Assembly: GCA_000389735.1 (NCBI GenBank)
Contig: APJY01000001.1
Coordinates: forward strand, 62,001-126,000
DNA: 64,000 nt
Reading direction: 5' to 3'
Origin: Sulfolobales archaeon Acd1
GTDB taxonomy: Archaea; Thermoproteota; Thermoprotei_A; Sulfolobales; Sulfolobaceae
A program made the translations under genes and the position numbers. This document shows positions 54,072 to 62,401 of this stretch, one piece after another. The notes under the pieces are model-generated. The model saw nothing but the letters and a program-made list of their open reading frames with translations. It did not search any database and was not told the origin of the DNA. How positions within the stretch are numbered: position 1 is the stretch's first letter; each line of letters opens with the position of its first letter.

Positions 54072-54254
54072 CTAAGTAGCCACGTATCTTAATGGGACGT
54101 TCAACTGAAAATCTCGAAATCGCTGGGTTATAGCAGTCTTAGCTTCTCCTAACACTTCCTTGATCCCGTTTAAGCAATACACTAAACCATTGAAACAGTA
54201 TTCCTCGGCCTCCCTTGCGTATTCGTCAGCTCTTACGAGCCTTAGTATACCTCA
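54072..54254 (-). pseudogene. Short coding-like remnant, HEPN/PaREP1-like helix (weak)
   Basis: In the gap between cysS and the Nudix gene the minus strand has an open frame of about 60 codons, bounded by an in-frame TGA above and TAG at 54072, without an ATG/GTG/TTG near its beginning. The translation reads LVRADEYAREAEEYCFNGLV then LNGIKEVLGEAKTAI, a helix pattern like the R-A-x-x-Y-x-x-E-A-E stretch of HEPN/PaREP1 proteins. Probably a decayed gene fragment; low certainty. Confidence 0.25.
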
Positions 54255-54271
54255 GAAAGAGATCCTGAACG

Positions 54272-54703
54272 TTAATCTGCGGAAATAACGCTTAACGGTA
54301 GTTTCTCTCCGTCACGCCATCTCAGGAGCATCTCGTAAGTGGAGGGCGACATCTCTGACCTGTGTACCTCCAGTTCCGACAAATCCAGCCAAACGACCTC
54401 CAGCGCGTCGCTGGAAGCCCTTGGCTCTCCGTTTAGCCTCTCGCAGATATAGTCCAATATAACGTAGTGGAAGCCTTCCTTAATCACCTCGACCACTGCG
54501 AGAAGCGACTTGACGCTGACCGTCAGGTCCGTCTCCTCCTTCATTTCCCTTTTCACCGCCTTTTCCAGGGTCTCGCCGTACTCAACCTTCCCTCCAGGAA
54601 CGGCCAGCAGTCCCGCGTTGGGGGGTCTTTTCCTCCTAACCAATAGGACCTTTTTTCCCTCCTCAACTACGCAGCCTACAGCCACTATAGGCCTCGACGA
54701 CAC
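54272..54703 (-). CDS. Nudix hydrolase
   Basis: 143 residues, GTG start. Nudix box GGKVEYGETLEKAVKREMKEETDL (G-x5-E-x7-R-E-x-x-E-E, last Gly replaced by Thr). Hydrolyses nucleoside diphosphate derivatives; QLAVPGGK-type loop (GLLAVPGGK) suggests a MutT/ADP-ribose-like house-cleaning role, substrate undecided. Its TATA element (AT-rich 54718-54730) is shared with the divergent surface-protein gene. Confidence 0.88.
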   Translation of the reverse strand: MSSRPIVAVGCVVEEGKKVLLVRRKRPPNAGLLAVPGGKVEYGETLEKAVKREMKEETDLTVSVKSLLAVVEVIKEGFHYVILDYICERLNGEPRASSDALEVVWLDLSELEVHRSEMSPSTYEMLLRWRDGEKLPLSVISAD

Positions 54704-54747
54704 CGCCCTCCAATAACGTTTTTTAATAAATGCGTTTCTCCCCCACT

Positions 54748-56097
54748 GTGAACAGGACGTTAACGATCGCCCTTACGTTGCTTCTCTTGGCCTACGCCGT
54801 GCCCCTCGCCTCAGTTTCACACGTTGGAGCCCAACAGAGCGGCTTGGGCGCGCCTTTGAATAAGGTAATAGTCTACAAGGACCTAGTTTACGAGATAAAG
54901 TACGTCGCTCCCCTGAAAACGACGGGGCAGACAAACACGACTACCACGAACTCTTCTAAACCTAACGCGACGGCGAGCGAGACAACTTACGAGTCCACGC
55001 TGACTTACAAGGTAGTTAGTGTTGAAGGCCCGCTGCTCAACGTCTCCATTGAAGGTAGAATACCACCTGGAGTCACGGTGTTGGCTAACGGAACTAGGAC
55101 GCTGGATATCATTCGGGAGCCCTTATCCCCCTATTACCCCTACATACCTCCGCAGTTCCTCTACCCCGTAAACATGACTAACATAACCGAGCTCTTCGTC
55201 ACCCAATTGGGGGGCGTGCTCATCAGTACCAGCGACAACTACTCTATACTTCTGGTGTCGCCTTCTTTCGTCAACGGAACACTGGTATCGACGTTATCGA
55301 GCAACGCGTGGAACGGGTCCGCTCAGGTTAAGATAGGGCCTAATGGCCTACTCGAGTCCCTGAGTATGTCGACGGCAAACGGAGGAACCATAGAGATGAC
55401 GCTTATGAATTACTCTAACCCAATGGCGTTGAGTTTCAACGCTGGCCCCCAGATACTGAACGCCGCCTCACAACCCTTACTTTACGCCGTCAAAACCTTC
55501 GTCCCGCTTTACAACTCGCTTCAGGTGACAGGGTACTTACAGTTCGTCATCCCCTACGTCATCACCAACGACTCTTACCTCGCTTACTATTACGCCATAA
55601 GGCCTCAGGGAGGCCAGTACGTCGATTCACCCCAAGGCGTGAGCGGGGTGCCGGTTTACCTGTTCATAAAGGTCGTTAACGCGACGCGAGACCCTTCGGT
55701 AATTCTGCCGCAGGCAGGACAGAAGGTCGTAAGGTGGGGCAACACGACCCTAACCTTATTAGGCACACAGAACATCACTGTGCTTTCCAACAGCTACTCC
55801 ACGTTCGTTTACACGGGGATTGAGAACAGGACCCAAAACGTCACGCTGTGGGTGACGCCTTCAGGCGTCGTAGTCAGGGAGCTAGTGACCTCGATTATAC
55901 AGAAAGCCCCGATAGTAGAGCTCGAATTAGTTAAACCCGTCCTGGTCCCTGCGACCCAGACGTACCCGTCACCTGTGAACTTCGGAGGTCAAACTACATT
56001 ACCCTATAAGGTAGTGAATCCGGAGACTTCTTACATGATCGCCGTGGTCTTCGCTATCGTAGTCGTCGTTATAGCTACGTTAGTTAGGTTGAGGTAA
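54748..56097 (+). CDS. Secreted/surface-anchored glycoprotein, function unknown
   Basis: 449 residues from GTG 54748; ATG 54730 is in frame 18 bp upstream, but the TATA-like TTTTTAATAAA (about 54719-54729) is 24 bp from the GTG and abuts the ATG. Signal peptide NRTLTIALTLLLLAYAVPLASVSHVGAQQ, then a Thr/Asn/Ser-rich ectodomain with many N-x-S/T sequons (for example TNTTTTNSSKPNATASET) and a C-terminal membrane anchor (YMIAVVFAIVVVVIATLVRLR). Typical archaeal cell-surface glycoprotein; no enzymatic motif recognised. Confidence 0.75.
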   Translation: MNRTLTIALTLLLLAYAVPLASVSHVGAQQSGLGAPLNKVIVYKDLVYEIKYVAPLKTTGQTNTTTTNSSKPNATASETTYESTLTYKVVSVEGPLLNVSIEGRIPPGVTVLANGTRTLDIIREPLSPYYPYIPPQFLYPVNMTNITELFVTQLGGVLISTSDNYSILLVSPSFVNGTLVSTLSSNAWNGSAQVKIGPNGLLESLSMSTANGGTIEMTLMNYSNPMALSFNAGPQILNAASQPLLYAVKTFVPLYNSLQVTGYLQFVIPYVITNDSYLAYYYAIRPQGGQYVDSPQGVSGVPVYLFIKVVNATRDPSVILPQAGQKVVRWGNTTLTLLGTQNITVLSNSYSTFVYTGIENRTQNVTLWVTPSGVVVRELVTSIIQKAPIVELELVKPVLVPATQTYPSPVNFGGQTTLPYKVVNPETSYMIAVVFAIVVVVIATLVRLR

Positions 56098-56162
56098 AGC
56101 TTCGTAAGAGTCGTCTCTGTAGGCAACACAAACCATTAATTTTACGAAACTGAACTAAGTCT

Positions 56163-57431
56163 ATGGCGACACCGTTCGAAGAAGTCGCTTCTTCCTCTCT
56201 TTTGAGCCAACAGATCAAGAGGCTGTACAACACGGGAAGGTTATTGGGTCTAGACGACGAGACCGTTGAAGCCCTAGCCACTCCAGAGAGGGTGTTGGAG
56301 GTTAAGATGACCATCAGGCTGAAGGACGGTAGGGTCAGGACCTTCGTTGGATGGAGGTCTCAGCACAACAGCGCCTTAGGTCCCTACAAAGGCGGCGTGA
56401 GGTACCATCCTTCCTCCACGAGGGATGAGGTCGTGGCTCTTTCGATGATGATGACCTGGAAGAACTCGCTTTTACTGTTGCCTTTTGGAGGAGGGAAGGG
56501 GGGTATTAGGGTAGACCCTAAGACGTTAGACAAAGAGGATCTAGAGAAGCTATCAAGAAAGTACATCCAGCAAATCTATATGTACATTGGCAGCGATAAG
56601 GATATTCCCGCACCCGACGTGAACACGGATTCCCAAGTAATGGCCTGGTTCCTCGACGAATACATCAAGGTAACCGGAAGACAAGACTTCGGAGCCTTCA
56701 CCGGGAAACCGGTCGAGATAGGGGGTATAGCCGTTAGGGAGTACAGCACGGGGCTAGGCGTCGCGACAATAGCGAAGATGGCGGCGGAGAAGTTCCTTAA
56801 CGGAATTGAAGGAAAAACCGTAATAGTTCAGGGGTTCGGGAATGTTGGAACCTATACCGTCAAGTTCCTTAGCGAGATGGGCGCGAAGGTGATCGGAGTC
56901 AGTGACTCTAAAGGTGGAGTAATAGACCCTGAGGGCCTGGATTATAACGAACTTCTGAATGTGAAGAAAGCTACCGGGTCGGTCATGAACTACCCTAAAG
57001 GCAAGAAGGTCACAAACGAGGAGCTCCTTACGAGCGAGTGCGACATACTGATCCCGGCCGCCTTGGAGAACGTCATCCACAGGGGGAACGCCGAGAAAGT
57101 GAAGGCTAAGCTGATCGTCGAGGCGGCTAATGGCCCGCTCACCGCGGACGCTGACCTCACGATGAAGAGGAGGGGAATCCCGGTCGTTCCGGACATCTTG
57201 GCTAACGCGGGCGGGGTAGTGGGGAGCTACGTGGAGTGGGCTAACAACAAGATGGGAGAAATCCTGGAGGAGGAGGAACAGAAGAAGCTCGTAATAAGCA
57301 GGATGGAAAAGGCTTTCAACGCGGTTTACACCGAATACCAGAAGTTAGGCGACGTCGACCTGAGGACGGCCGCCATGGCTCTTGCAGTTGAGAGGGTTTA
57401 TAAGGCTATGAAAGCCATGGGTCAACTCTGA
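56163..57431 (+). CDS. gdhA: Glutamate dehydrogenase
   Basis: 422 residues. Hexameric oxidative or biosynthetic enzyme. Motifs: [35 protein letters not shown] (catalytic Lys), [19 protein letters not shown], and the Rossmann loop [40 protein letters not shown] at about 56135-56146 lies about 23 bp before ATG, so the mRNA is likely leaderless. Confidence 0.97.
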   Translation: MATPFEEVASSSLLSQQIKRLYNTGRLLGLDDETVEALATPERVLEVKMTIRLKDGRVRTFVGWRSQHNSALGPYKGGVRYHPSSTRDEVVALSMMMTWKNSLLLLPFGGGKGGIRVDPKTLDKEDLEKLSRKYIQQIYMYIGSDKDIPAPDVNTDSQVMAWFLDEYIKVTGRQDFGAFTGKPVEIGGIAVREYSTGLGVATIAKMAAEKFLNGIEGKTVIVQGFGNVGTYTVKFLSEMGAKVIGVSDSKGGVIDPEGLDYNELLNVKKATGSVMNYPKGKKVTNEELLTSECDILIPAALENVIHRGNAEKVKAKLIVEAANGPLTADADLTMKRRGIPVVPDILANAGGVVGSYVEWANNKMGEILEEEEQKKLVISRMEKAFNAVYTEYQKLGDVDLRTAAMALAVERVYKAMKAMGQL

Positions 57432-57461
57432 ACTTTTCGGATGCGGTTTTTCCATTTATCG

Positions 57462-57728
57462 TCATAATCGCGATAATACAGCCATCGCCAAGATTAAGAT
57501 GATCGTCACAGCCAAGAGTATTAGTGAAATCTTTATCGCGTCCTTATTGTTGCCGAACACGATGGGGAACGGACCTATTAGGATCACGCCGCCCACGTTA
57601 GTCTGACCCTTACGTTCTTGAGGCTGATCTTTCAGGTTCTTGAAGATTTCGTAAATTAATGCGATGATAATCACGATTAGTCCCAGGAAAGCTAAGGTAA
57701 CCCCTAAGTCAAAAAGGGAAATGGTCAT
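57462..57728 (-). CDS. Small membrane protein, DUF131/TIGR00304 family
   Basis: 88 residues from ATG 57728, which overlaps the upstream ATPase stop (ATGA); the frame is open further upstream but that part is antisense-like low complexity. Two membrane helices (LGVTLAFLGLIVIIIALIYEIF and ISLILLAVTIILILAMAVL) flank a loop with GGVILIGPFPIVFGNNKD, the archaeal TIGR00304 signature. Function unknown; it is cotranslated with the ATPase. Confidence 0.8.
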   Translation of the reverse strand: MTISLFDLGVTLAFLGLIVIIIALIYEIFKNLKDQPQERKGQTNVGGVILIGPFPIVFGNNKDAIKISLILLAVTIILILAMAVLSRL

Positions 57729-59215
57729 GCGATTTCTTGAACCGTCTTCAGCTTGTTTGCTAAAATCTCTATCTCCTTGGGCATCTCTATCGTGTCGTTG
57801 TTGCTCATTATGTCCCCTAATGACGTCCTGATCCTCTCGTAGTCCACTCCTCTCCTTTTGGTCACTTGAATCAGCCAGGACGTTATATCGGACTTGTTCA
57901 ACTCCTTTAGCTCCTTGTCCTCCAAGTGTATTCCCAAGGTCTTCAAAACGGTCGGCAGAACGTCCCTGCTGAAGTAATCCTCCACGTTCTTGTAGAAGGG
58001 TATGCACAATTCCCTCTCGGGGCCTGTTAAGGATTCGCAGGCCCCCACGTAAATGACGGAGAGCTTGAGCCTCTCTATCACTCTTCTCCACACTCCCAAC
58101 TCATAATCGCTCGAGACCTTGAATGCCGTTATTCCCTCCTCGTCTACCGGTACCCCGATCCTCCTAAGCCAATTGAGGAGTACTACTGGCTCGACCTGCT
58201 GAGCGGTCAGAATCACCGTCCTGCTGAACAGCAGGTCGGTTAGCCTGACCCGTAATATACTAAGCATAAGATCAAGGGTACCGTCCAAACTAACCTGAAC
58301 CGCCGTGGAGCTGGAACCCTTTCTCTTCATCACTATTACGGACTCTATGACTTTAGTGGAAACGAAATAGGGCGAGTGAGACGTGATGAACACTTGGAAG
58401 TTCGATCTCGAAGACCATTCCTTGATGAGCTTTATGACCCTGGCCTGTAAGTTCGGATGCATGTTGACTTCTGGCTCCTCGATTAACATCACCTTGTTGC
58501 CGCTGGCCCAGATTATGAAGAGCATCATTATTACCCTCTGAAAGCCCGAGGCCGCCAGGTCAACGTAAACCGGGAGATTCTCGACGTTGAGCACGAGCCT
58601 GTTGCCTTCCCATATCTCGAGGCCCTTGACTTCTGGGATCGTGGAGCTGACCAGGTTGACGAAGTCGTACCAAAGCCTCTTCAAATGGAGGGGGGATTTG
58701 TACAGCTCTATCATCTTCTTGATCGCCTCGTCGAAGTACGTGGCGTCGTAGATCGGAACGTATTCCACTAAACCCGAGGCGTAGCTGAACAGGGCCTTGA
58801 CGTCCTTAAGGGTGTCGCTGTCCACAGGCGATGAGTTCACCAAGAGTTTCTCCACGCTCCAGGTGATGGTCTTCCTGTCGTACTGGACCTTATTGAGTAC
58901 CTCAATCCTGTAAGGTACTCTCTTCCCTACAACCTTAGCTACCTCATCCTCGCTGAAGTAAATCGTTCCGCCCAAGTAAATGGGCTTGGTGATGTCGTAA
59001 GTGTGCCACAGCAGTGAGTAGCTGCCCTCCGGATCGTCAACGGTCTTCCTTTCGATGCCGGAGTTCAGGTTCCTGATGAACGTGAATATGGAGGACAATA
59101 GGTTGGTCTTACCGCTCCCGTTGTACCCCACTACTAAGTTTACGCCACCTAAGTCAGAGAGCTTGACCTCCTTAATGCTCCTGAAGTTCGCTACGTAAAG
59201 CTCGGTAATCCTCAC
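57725..59215 (-). CDS. OLD-like AAA ATPase with degenerate TOPRIM-like C-terminus
   Basis: 496 residues, GTG start. ABC-type ATPase of the AAA_15/AAA_21/OLD group: N-terminal LYVANFRSIKEVKL, Walker A VVGYNGSGKTNLL, Walker B VMLIEEPEVNMHPNLQARVI and H-loop VFITSHSPYFVST. The C-terminal 170 residues follow the order of the OLD TOPRIM domain (VILTAQQVEPVVLLNWLRRIGVP...VSSDYELGVW...LSVIYVGACES), but the glycine before the Glu and the D-x-D are missing, so nuclease activity is doubtful. OLD proteins are often defence or repair enzymes. Confidence 0.78.
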   Translation of the reverse strand: MRITELYVANFRSIKEVKLSDLGGVNLVVGYNGSGKTNLLSSIFTFIRNLNSGIERKTVDDPEGSYSLLWHTYDITKPIYLGGTIYFSEDEVAKVVGKRVPYRIEVLNKVQYDRKTITWSVEKLLVNSSPVDSDTLKDVKALFSYASGLVEYVPIYDATYFDEAIKKMIELYKSPLHLKRLWYDFVNLVSSTIPEVKGLEIWEGNRLVLNVENLPVYVDLAASGFQRVIMMLFIIWASGNKVMLIEEPEVNMHPNLQARVIKLIKEWSSRSNFQVFITSHSPYFVSTKVIESVIVMKRKGSSSTAVQVSLDGTLDLMLSILRVRLTDLLFSRTVILTAQQVEPVVLLNWLRRIGVPVDEEGITAFKVSSDYELGVWRRVIERLKLSVIYVGACESLTGPERELCIPFYKNVEDYFSRDVLPTVLKTLGIHLEDKELKELNKSDITSWLIQVTKRRGVDYERIRTSLGDIMSNNDTIEMPKEIEILANKLKTVQEIA

Positions 59216-59344
59216 TACGTATCACTCGCAGGTAATACTTGTGTAAGGACTGTTTTTAACGGGGAGGGTTCCTAGGAGCCTGATGTATCAACGTGTGTTC
59301 GAACCTAGTACAGGAAAGAAATTACGCGTAGTATTACGTGAAGC

Positions 59345-60124
59345 TTAGAACGACGTCCTTATCAGACCCCCATCCACTGGAATGAGGGCCCCCGTGATGT
59401 AGGTTGCCATGTTAGAGGCCAGGAATATCACGACGTTCGCTATCTCTTCTGGGGTGGCGAACCTCTTCAGCGGTACGTCCTTAACGAACTCCTCCTCGAT
59501 CTCCTTCCAAGTCTTACCCGTCGACTTCACCCTAGTCTCTATCAGCTGCCTCATCCTGTCGGTCAGCGTGTAGCCCGGCATTATCCCGTTGACGAGTATT
59601 CCCTTCTCTGCCAACTGATTGCTCGCGGTCTTAATGAGCCCGACTAGCGAAGTCCTGATGATGTTCGATAGGTCTAGGTTGTCAATCGGCTGTTTCACGG
59701 TAGTCGATGTACTGATTATGATCCTCCCTCCTGGGCGCATGATCCTAGCCGCCTCCCTCACCATCAGAACTGGCGTTATCATTAGGGAGTTGGAAGCTGA
59801 AATCCAGTCCTCCTTCTCGAGGTTCATTATAGTCCCCGGCCTAGGGGGAGGCGGGACGTAGACTAGTACGTCCAATCCTCCTAAGAGTTGGGCCCCCTTC
59901 CTGACCAGCTCCACTCCATCGTCGGGATTGTACAGGTCAGCCTTAACCGCGTAAACCTTCCCCAGGACTTCCAGACTTCTCCTCGCCTCCTCGAGGTTAG
60001 TCTCGTTGTGAGAAGAAATTATTACCGACGCGCCCTCCTCTAGGAACCGCTTGGCAATTGCGAAGCCTATCCCTTTACTTGAGGACGTTACTATTACCCT
60101 CTTTCCCACGAGCCCTAGGTCCAT
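59345..60124 (-). CDS. Short-chain dehydrogenase/reductase
   Basis: 259 residues. Classical SDR fold: RVIVTSSSKGIGFAIAKRFLEEGASVIISS (cofactor loop, G-x3-G-x-G with the first Gly as Ser), DVLVYVPPPPRPG in place of the usual NNAG strand, and the C-terminal PLKRFATPEEIANVVIFLASNMATYITGALIPVDGGL. The usual Y-x3-K active site is replaced by a region around VKQPIDNLDLSNIIRTSLVGLIKTASNQLAEKG, in which the Tyr is not evident and Lys may be K of IKTAS, so the catalysis is uncertain. Its start overlaps the uracil-DNA glycosylase gene by 50 bp. Confidence 0.8.
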   Translation of the reverse strand: MDLGLVGKRVIVTSSSKGIGFAIAKRFLEEGASVIISSHNETNLEEARRSLEVLGKVYAVKADLYNPDDGVELVRKGAQLLGGLDVLVYVPPPPRPGTIMNLEKEDWISASNSLMITPVLMVREAARIMRPGGRIIISTSTTVKQPIDNLDLSNIIRTSLVGLIKTASNQLAEKGILVNGIMPGYTLTDRMRQLIETRVKSTGKTWKEIEEEFVKDVPLKRFATPEEIANVVIFLASNMATYITGALIPVDGGLIRTSF

Positions 60125-60749
60125 TTAAGAAATCGAATATCGAGGGCCTTTTATCTTTGTCCTTATCACGCCCTAAGAGTCCAGCTAACGTCCTGAAGTC
60201 CTCCTCGAAGTACTTCCTTAGGTTCGGGTTATACAGCCCTGCCGCAGGGTGAAGGGTGGGTAATATTACCACCTCCCCATAGCCCAAGTCCGCCTTGATC
60301 GGTTTACCGCGCTCCGCCAGAATCGACCTGAATTGTTTCCCTATCTTTTCCATAATATACCTAGTTGAGTGTCTCCCAAGGGTCACGATCACCTTCGGCT
60401 TGATGGTCTGGATTTGCCTGTCTAAATAGGACGAGCAAGCCAGGATCTCGTCGTCCTGTGGATCCCTGTTGTTCGGAGGTCTACATTTCACGACGTTGGT
60501 TATGAAGACGTCGCTCCTCTTCAGCCCTAGGAAGTTCTCGATCGCTTCCGTGAGGACCTTTCCAGCGGCCCCCACGAAAGGCCTTCCCTGCAGATCCTCA
60601 TTCTCGCCAGGAGCCTCGCCTATGAACATGACCTCAGCCTTAGGGTTCCCCTCTCCCGGAACCGCGTTAGTCCTGTTCATGTGAAGCCTGCACTTGGTGC
60701 ATGACCTGATTTCCCTGGCAATCTCGTCCAATTCAGATGCTTCTGACAT
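60075..60749 (-). CDS. Uracil-DNA glycosylase, family 4 with Fe-S cluster
   Basis: 224 residues. Removes uracil from DNA, important at high temperature. Motif A GEAPGENEDLQGRPFVGAAGKVL (44-66) and motif B LPTLHPAAGLYNPNLRKYF. Cluster cysteines C17, C20, C89 and C105 (SCTKCRLH, VVKCRPP, LACSSY) fit family 4. The ATG (60749) abuts the D box of a minus-strand C/D box sRNA candidate. Confidence 0.95.
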   Translation of the reverse strand: MSEASELDEIAREIRSCTKCRLHMNRTNAVPGEGNPKAEVMFIGEAPGENEDLQGRPFVGAAGKVLTEAIENFLGLKRSDVFITNVVKCRPPNNRDPQDDEILACSSYLDRQIQTIKPKVIVTLGRHSTRYIMEKIGKQFRSILAERGKPIKADLGYGEVVILPTLHPAAGLYNPNLRKYFEEDFRTLAGLLGRDKDKDKRPSIFDFLNGPRARGKEGNSNVLK

Positions 60750-60799
60750 CAGGAAATCGACCCCTCCTCACTGCTCAGCTTATGTGGCCGTCATCATTA
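60747..60799 (-). ncRNA. C/D box guide sRNA overlapping the udg start
   Basis: Minus strand: C box AUGAUGA (60791-60797), 12-nt guide CGGCCACAUAAG, D' box CUGA (60775-60778), 4-nt spacer, C' box UGAGGA (one mismatch), 12-nt guide GGGGUCGAUUUC, D box CUGA (60749-60752). Spacing 12/4/12 is exactly archaeal. The D guide is complementary to GAAAUCGACCCC, which resembles the GAAAUC-ACCGAG stretch in domain I of 23S rRNA (from memory). The D box abuts the glycosylase ATG. Confidence 0.65.
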
Positions 60800-60804
60800 A
60801 ATGT

Positions 60805-60869
60805 GCCCCACCCTGCTGAGGACCCTCATAGATCCCAATGGGCCCTCAGGTCCCGATGGGGGGTGGGGC
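60805..60869. other. GC-rich imperfect hairpin (structured element)
   Basis: GCCCCACCC (60805-60813) pairs with GGGTGGGGC (60861-60869), then an internal loop, then GGACC (60820-60824) with GGTCC (60849-60853), with a GGGCCC-containing loop. It lies directly upstream of the minus-strand sRNA and ahead of the plus-strand 60909 gene. Possibly a structured RNA or terminator. Confidence 0.4.
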
Positions 60870-60908
60870 TAGCCGTTTTATCTTAGTCGTAAGGCTATTA
60901 AAAATGGG

Positions 60909-61205
60909 TTGAGCAAGGACAAACTGTTCTACCAGCTTCAAGATTACACGCTCCTAAGGACGTCCCTGGAAAAGGTGAAACTGATGCTACAGTCCTCGCG
61001 CACGGTGCCTTGGGGCCTAATAGGTCAGGAACTCGAGGGGCTCTTCAAGAAGGGTTTGAACGACCCCTCGATCAGAGATGAGGTGCAAGAGCTAATGGCC
61101 GCTATAGAAGGAAAAGAGAAGGAGGCCGTTTTAATTCAAGTTTCTAAATTAATCTCGTTACTAGACGACAAAATAAGGTCTATTTATAGTGAACTTCAAA
61201 AGTAA
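60909..61205 (+). CDS. Small helical hypothetical protein
   Basis: 98 residues, TTG start; GTTTTATCTTA (60874-60884) lies about 29 bp upstream. All-helical pattern (LFYQLQDYTLLRTSLEKVKLMLQSSRTVPWGLIGQELEGLFKKGL, then EAVLIQVSKLISLLDDKIRSIYSELQK). No family recognised. It converges with the TauE gene (2 bp between stops). Confidence 0.6.
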   Translation: MSKDKLFYQLQDYTLLRTSLEKVKLMLQSSRTVPWGLIGQELEGLFKKGLNDPSIRDEVQELMAAIEGKEKEAVLIQVSKLISLLDDKIRSIYSELQK

Positions 61206-61207
61206 CG

Positions 61208-62050
61208 TCACAGAAGTTGGAAGAGAGCGTCGACGTTCTTCAACATAATGTATATAGCCACAATAATGATTATCACGGCGAAGACTTTCCTTAAAGTCCC
61301 CCTAGGGAGACTGGACGCAATTTTGGCTCCTATGTAGCCTCCCGCAACCCCCCCGGCTAGATAAAGTATACTTATCAGGGGATCGACCAACCCTTGGAGC
61401 ATGTAAGTGCCCGAAGCTACCACGCCGAATGTGCCCACGGAAATCAGCGAGGTTCCCACGGCCTTCAACATGCACACTTCTGTGCTGAATAGCAGGCCTG
61501 GAACTATGAGGAAACCGCCGCCGATACCGAAGAACCCTGAGGCAAAGCCGACCGCGAAACTCGTGGGGATCAGTTTGGGCCATATGATCCTTCCACAGTG
61601 TTGTGGGTTCGGATTTCCTCCTGTAACAGAAGCGGTCTTAGTTCTTGACCCTCCTTTCCAGACGTACGCCGCTACGACTATCATGAAAATGCCGAAGAGG
61701 AAGAGCAGGAGATCGCCGTGAGCCAGTAATCCGACCTTGGCTCCCACGAAGCTTCCTACAGCTCCAACTACTGCAAACGCCACGCCCTCTTTGACCCTAA
61801 CGTTCCCCTTCCTCCAGTGCATATAGGAGTTGATGTATGCGTTCAGACCGACGGCTAGAGCAGTTGTACCGATGACCAAGTGGTCTATATAGTTCGGCGG
61901 GTATTGAGTGTCGTAGGCGAGGCCTACGAAGTAAAGGAGTAACGGAATCGCTAGTATGGATCCTCCGCCGCCTATCAGTCCCAACGAGAACCCTACGAGG
62001 AACCCGCTCACTAAGGTCAACACGTATTGTAAAGGGGTTAGCTCAATCAC
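61208..62050 (-). CDS. TauE/SafE-family anion permease
   Basis: 280 residues from GTG 62050; ATG 62104 is in frame but a TATA-like CTTTTAACTT (minus, about 62072-62081) is 27 bp before the GTG. About eight membrane helices with the duplicated family motif: VGFSLGLIGGGGSILAIPLLLYFVG at the N-terminus and VGFASGFFGIGGGFLIVPGLLFSTEVCMLKAVGTSLISV in the second half. Members export sulfite, sulfonates or sulfoacetate; in a sulfur-oxidising archaeon a sulfur-anion role is plausible but not shown. Confidence 0.88.
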   Translation of the reverse strand: MIELTPLQYVLTLVSGFLVGFSLGLIGGGGSILAIPLLLYFVGLAYDTQYPPNYIDHLVIGTTALAVGLNAYINSYMHWRKGNVRVKEGVAFAVVGAVGSFVGAKVGLLAHGDLLLFLFGIFMIVVAAYVWKGGSRTKTASVTGGNPNPQHCGRIIWPKLIPTSFAVGFASGFFGIGGGFLIVPGLLFSTEVCMLKAVGTSLISVGTFGVVASGTYMLQGLVDPLISILYLAGGVAGGYIGAKIASSLPRGTLRKVFAVIIIIVAIYIMLKNVDALFQLL

Positions 62051-62401
62051 GACGGGTTTTTTACTATGGAAAGTTAAAAGTTTGTTTACTAACACATGAC
62101 CCATACATCATACAACATCCTCATGAGTTTAAAATGATGTATTTTATCTGCTATTTTATTTATTGAAATCGGCTTACGATATCTTAACCTAATTACACCT
62201 GATGAGCTTTCATATCAATAGGCCTCTAATGGAAATTTATCTAATCATAATGTATCTAAAAGAAAAAATTATCTTTTCCCTCTTTAGTTTAGGATTTATA
62301 GCAGGAGGATGTAATGTATTCCCAATCTGCCCTTTCTCTTCCGTATGTCTAGCTTGAAACTTAACGTTACACCTCGTAGAGTTCTTCAGTCTGAAAGGCG
62401 T
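62051..62401. other. AT-rich intergenic region between dtxR-like and tauE-like genes
   Basis: About 350 bp, clearly more AT-rich than the surroundings (many runs of A/T, 62105-62300). No convincing gene; the plus-strand frame 62345-62587 is antisense to the regulator gene and has no protein-like pattern. TTAACCTAA (62184-62192) equals a DtxR-type half-site (TTAGGTTAA on the minus strand) and could place the tauE gene under metal control. Confidence 0.5.

Noticed and set aside
56249-56545. TCTAGA sites at 56249 and 56540 in gdhA, and 26112 in aroD
   Set aside because: They match the core, but they are isolated compared with the segAB cluster and can be expected by chance at this density.
57729-58091. 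Upstream extension of the small membrane protein frame to 209 codons
   Set aside because: The extra residues are antisense to the ATPase reading frame, arginine/glutamine-rich and low-complexity; ATG 57728 overlapping the ATPase stop is the natural start.
59306-59315. GTTCGAAC resembling a tRNA T-loop
   Set aside because: No pairing T stem, acceptor or anticodon arm around it.
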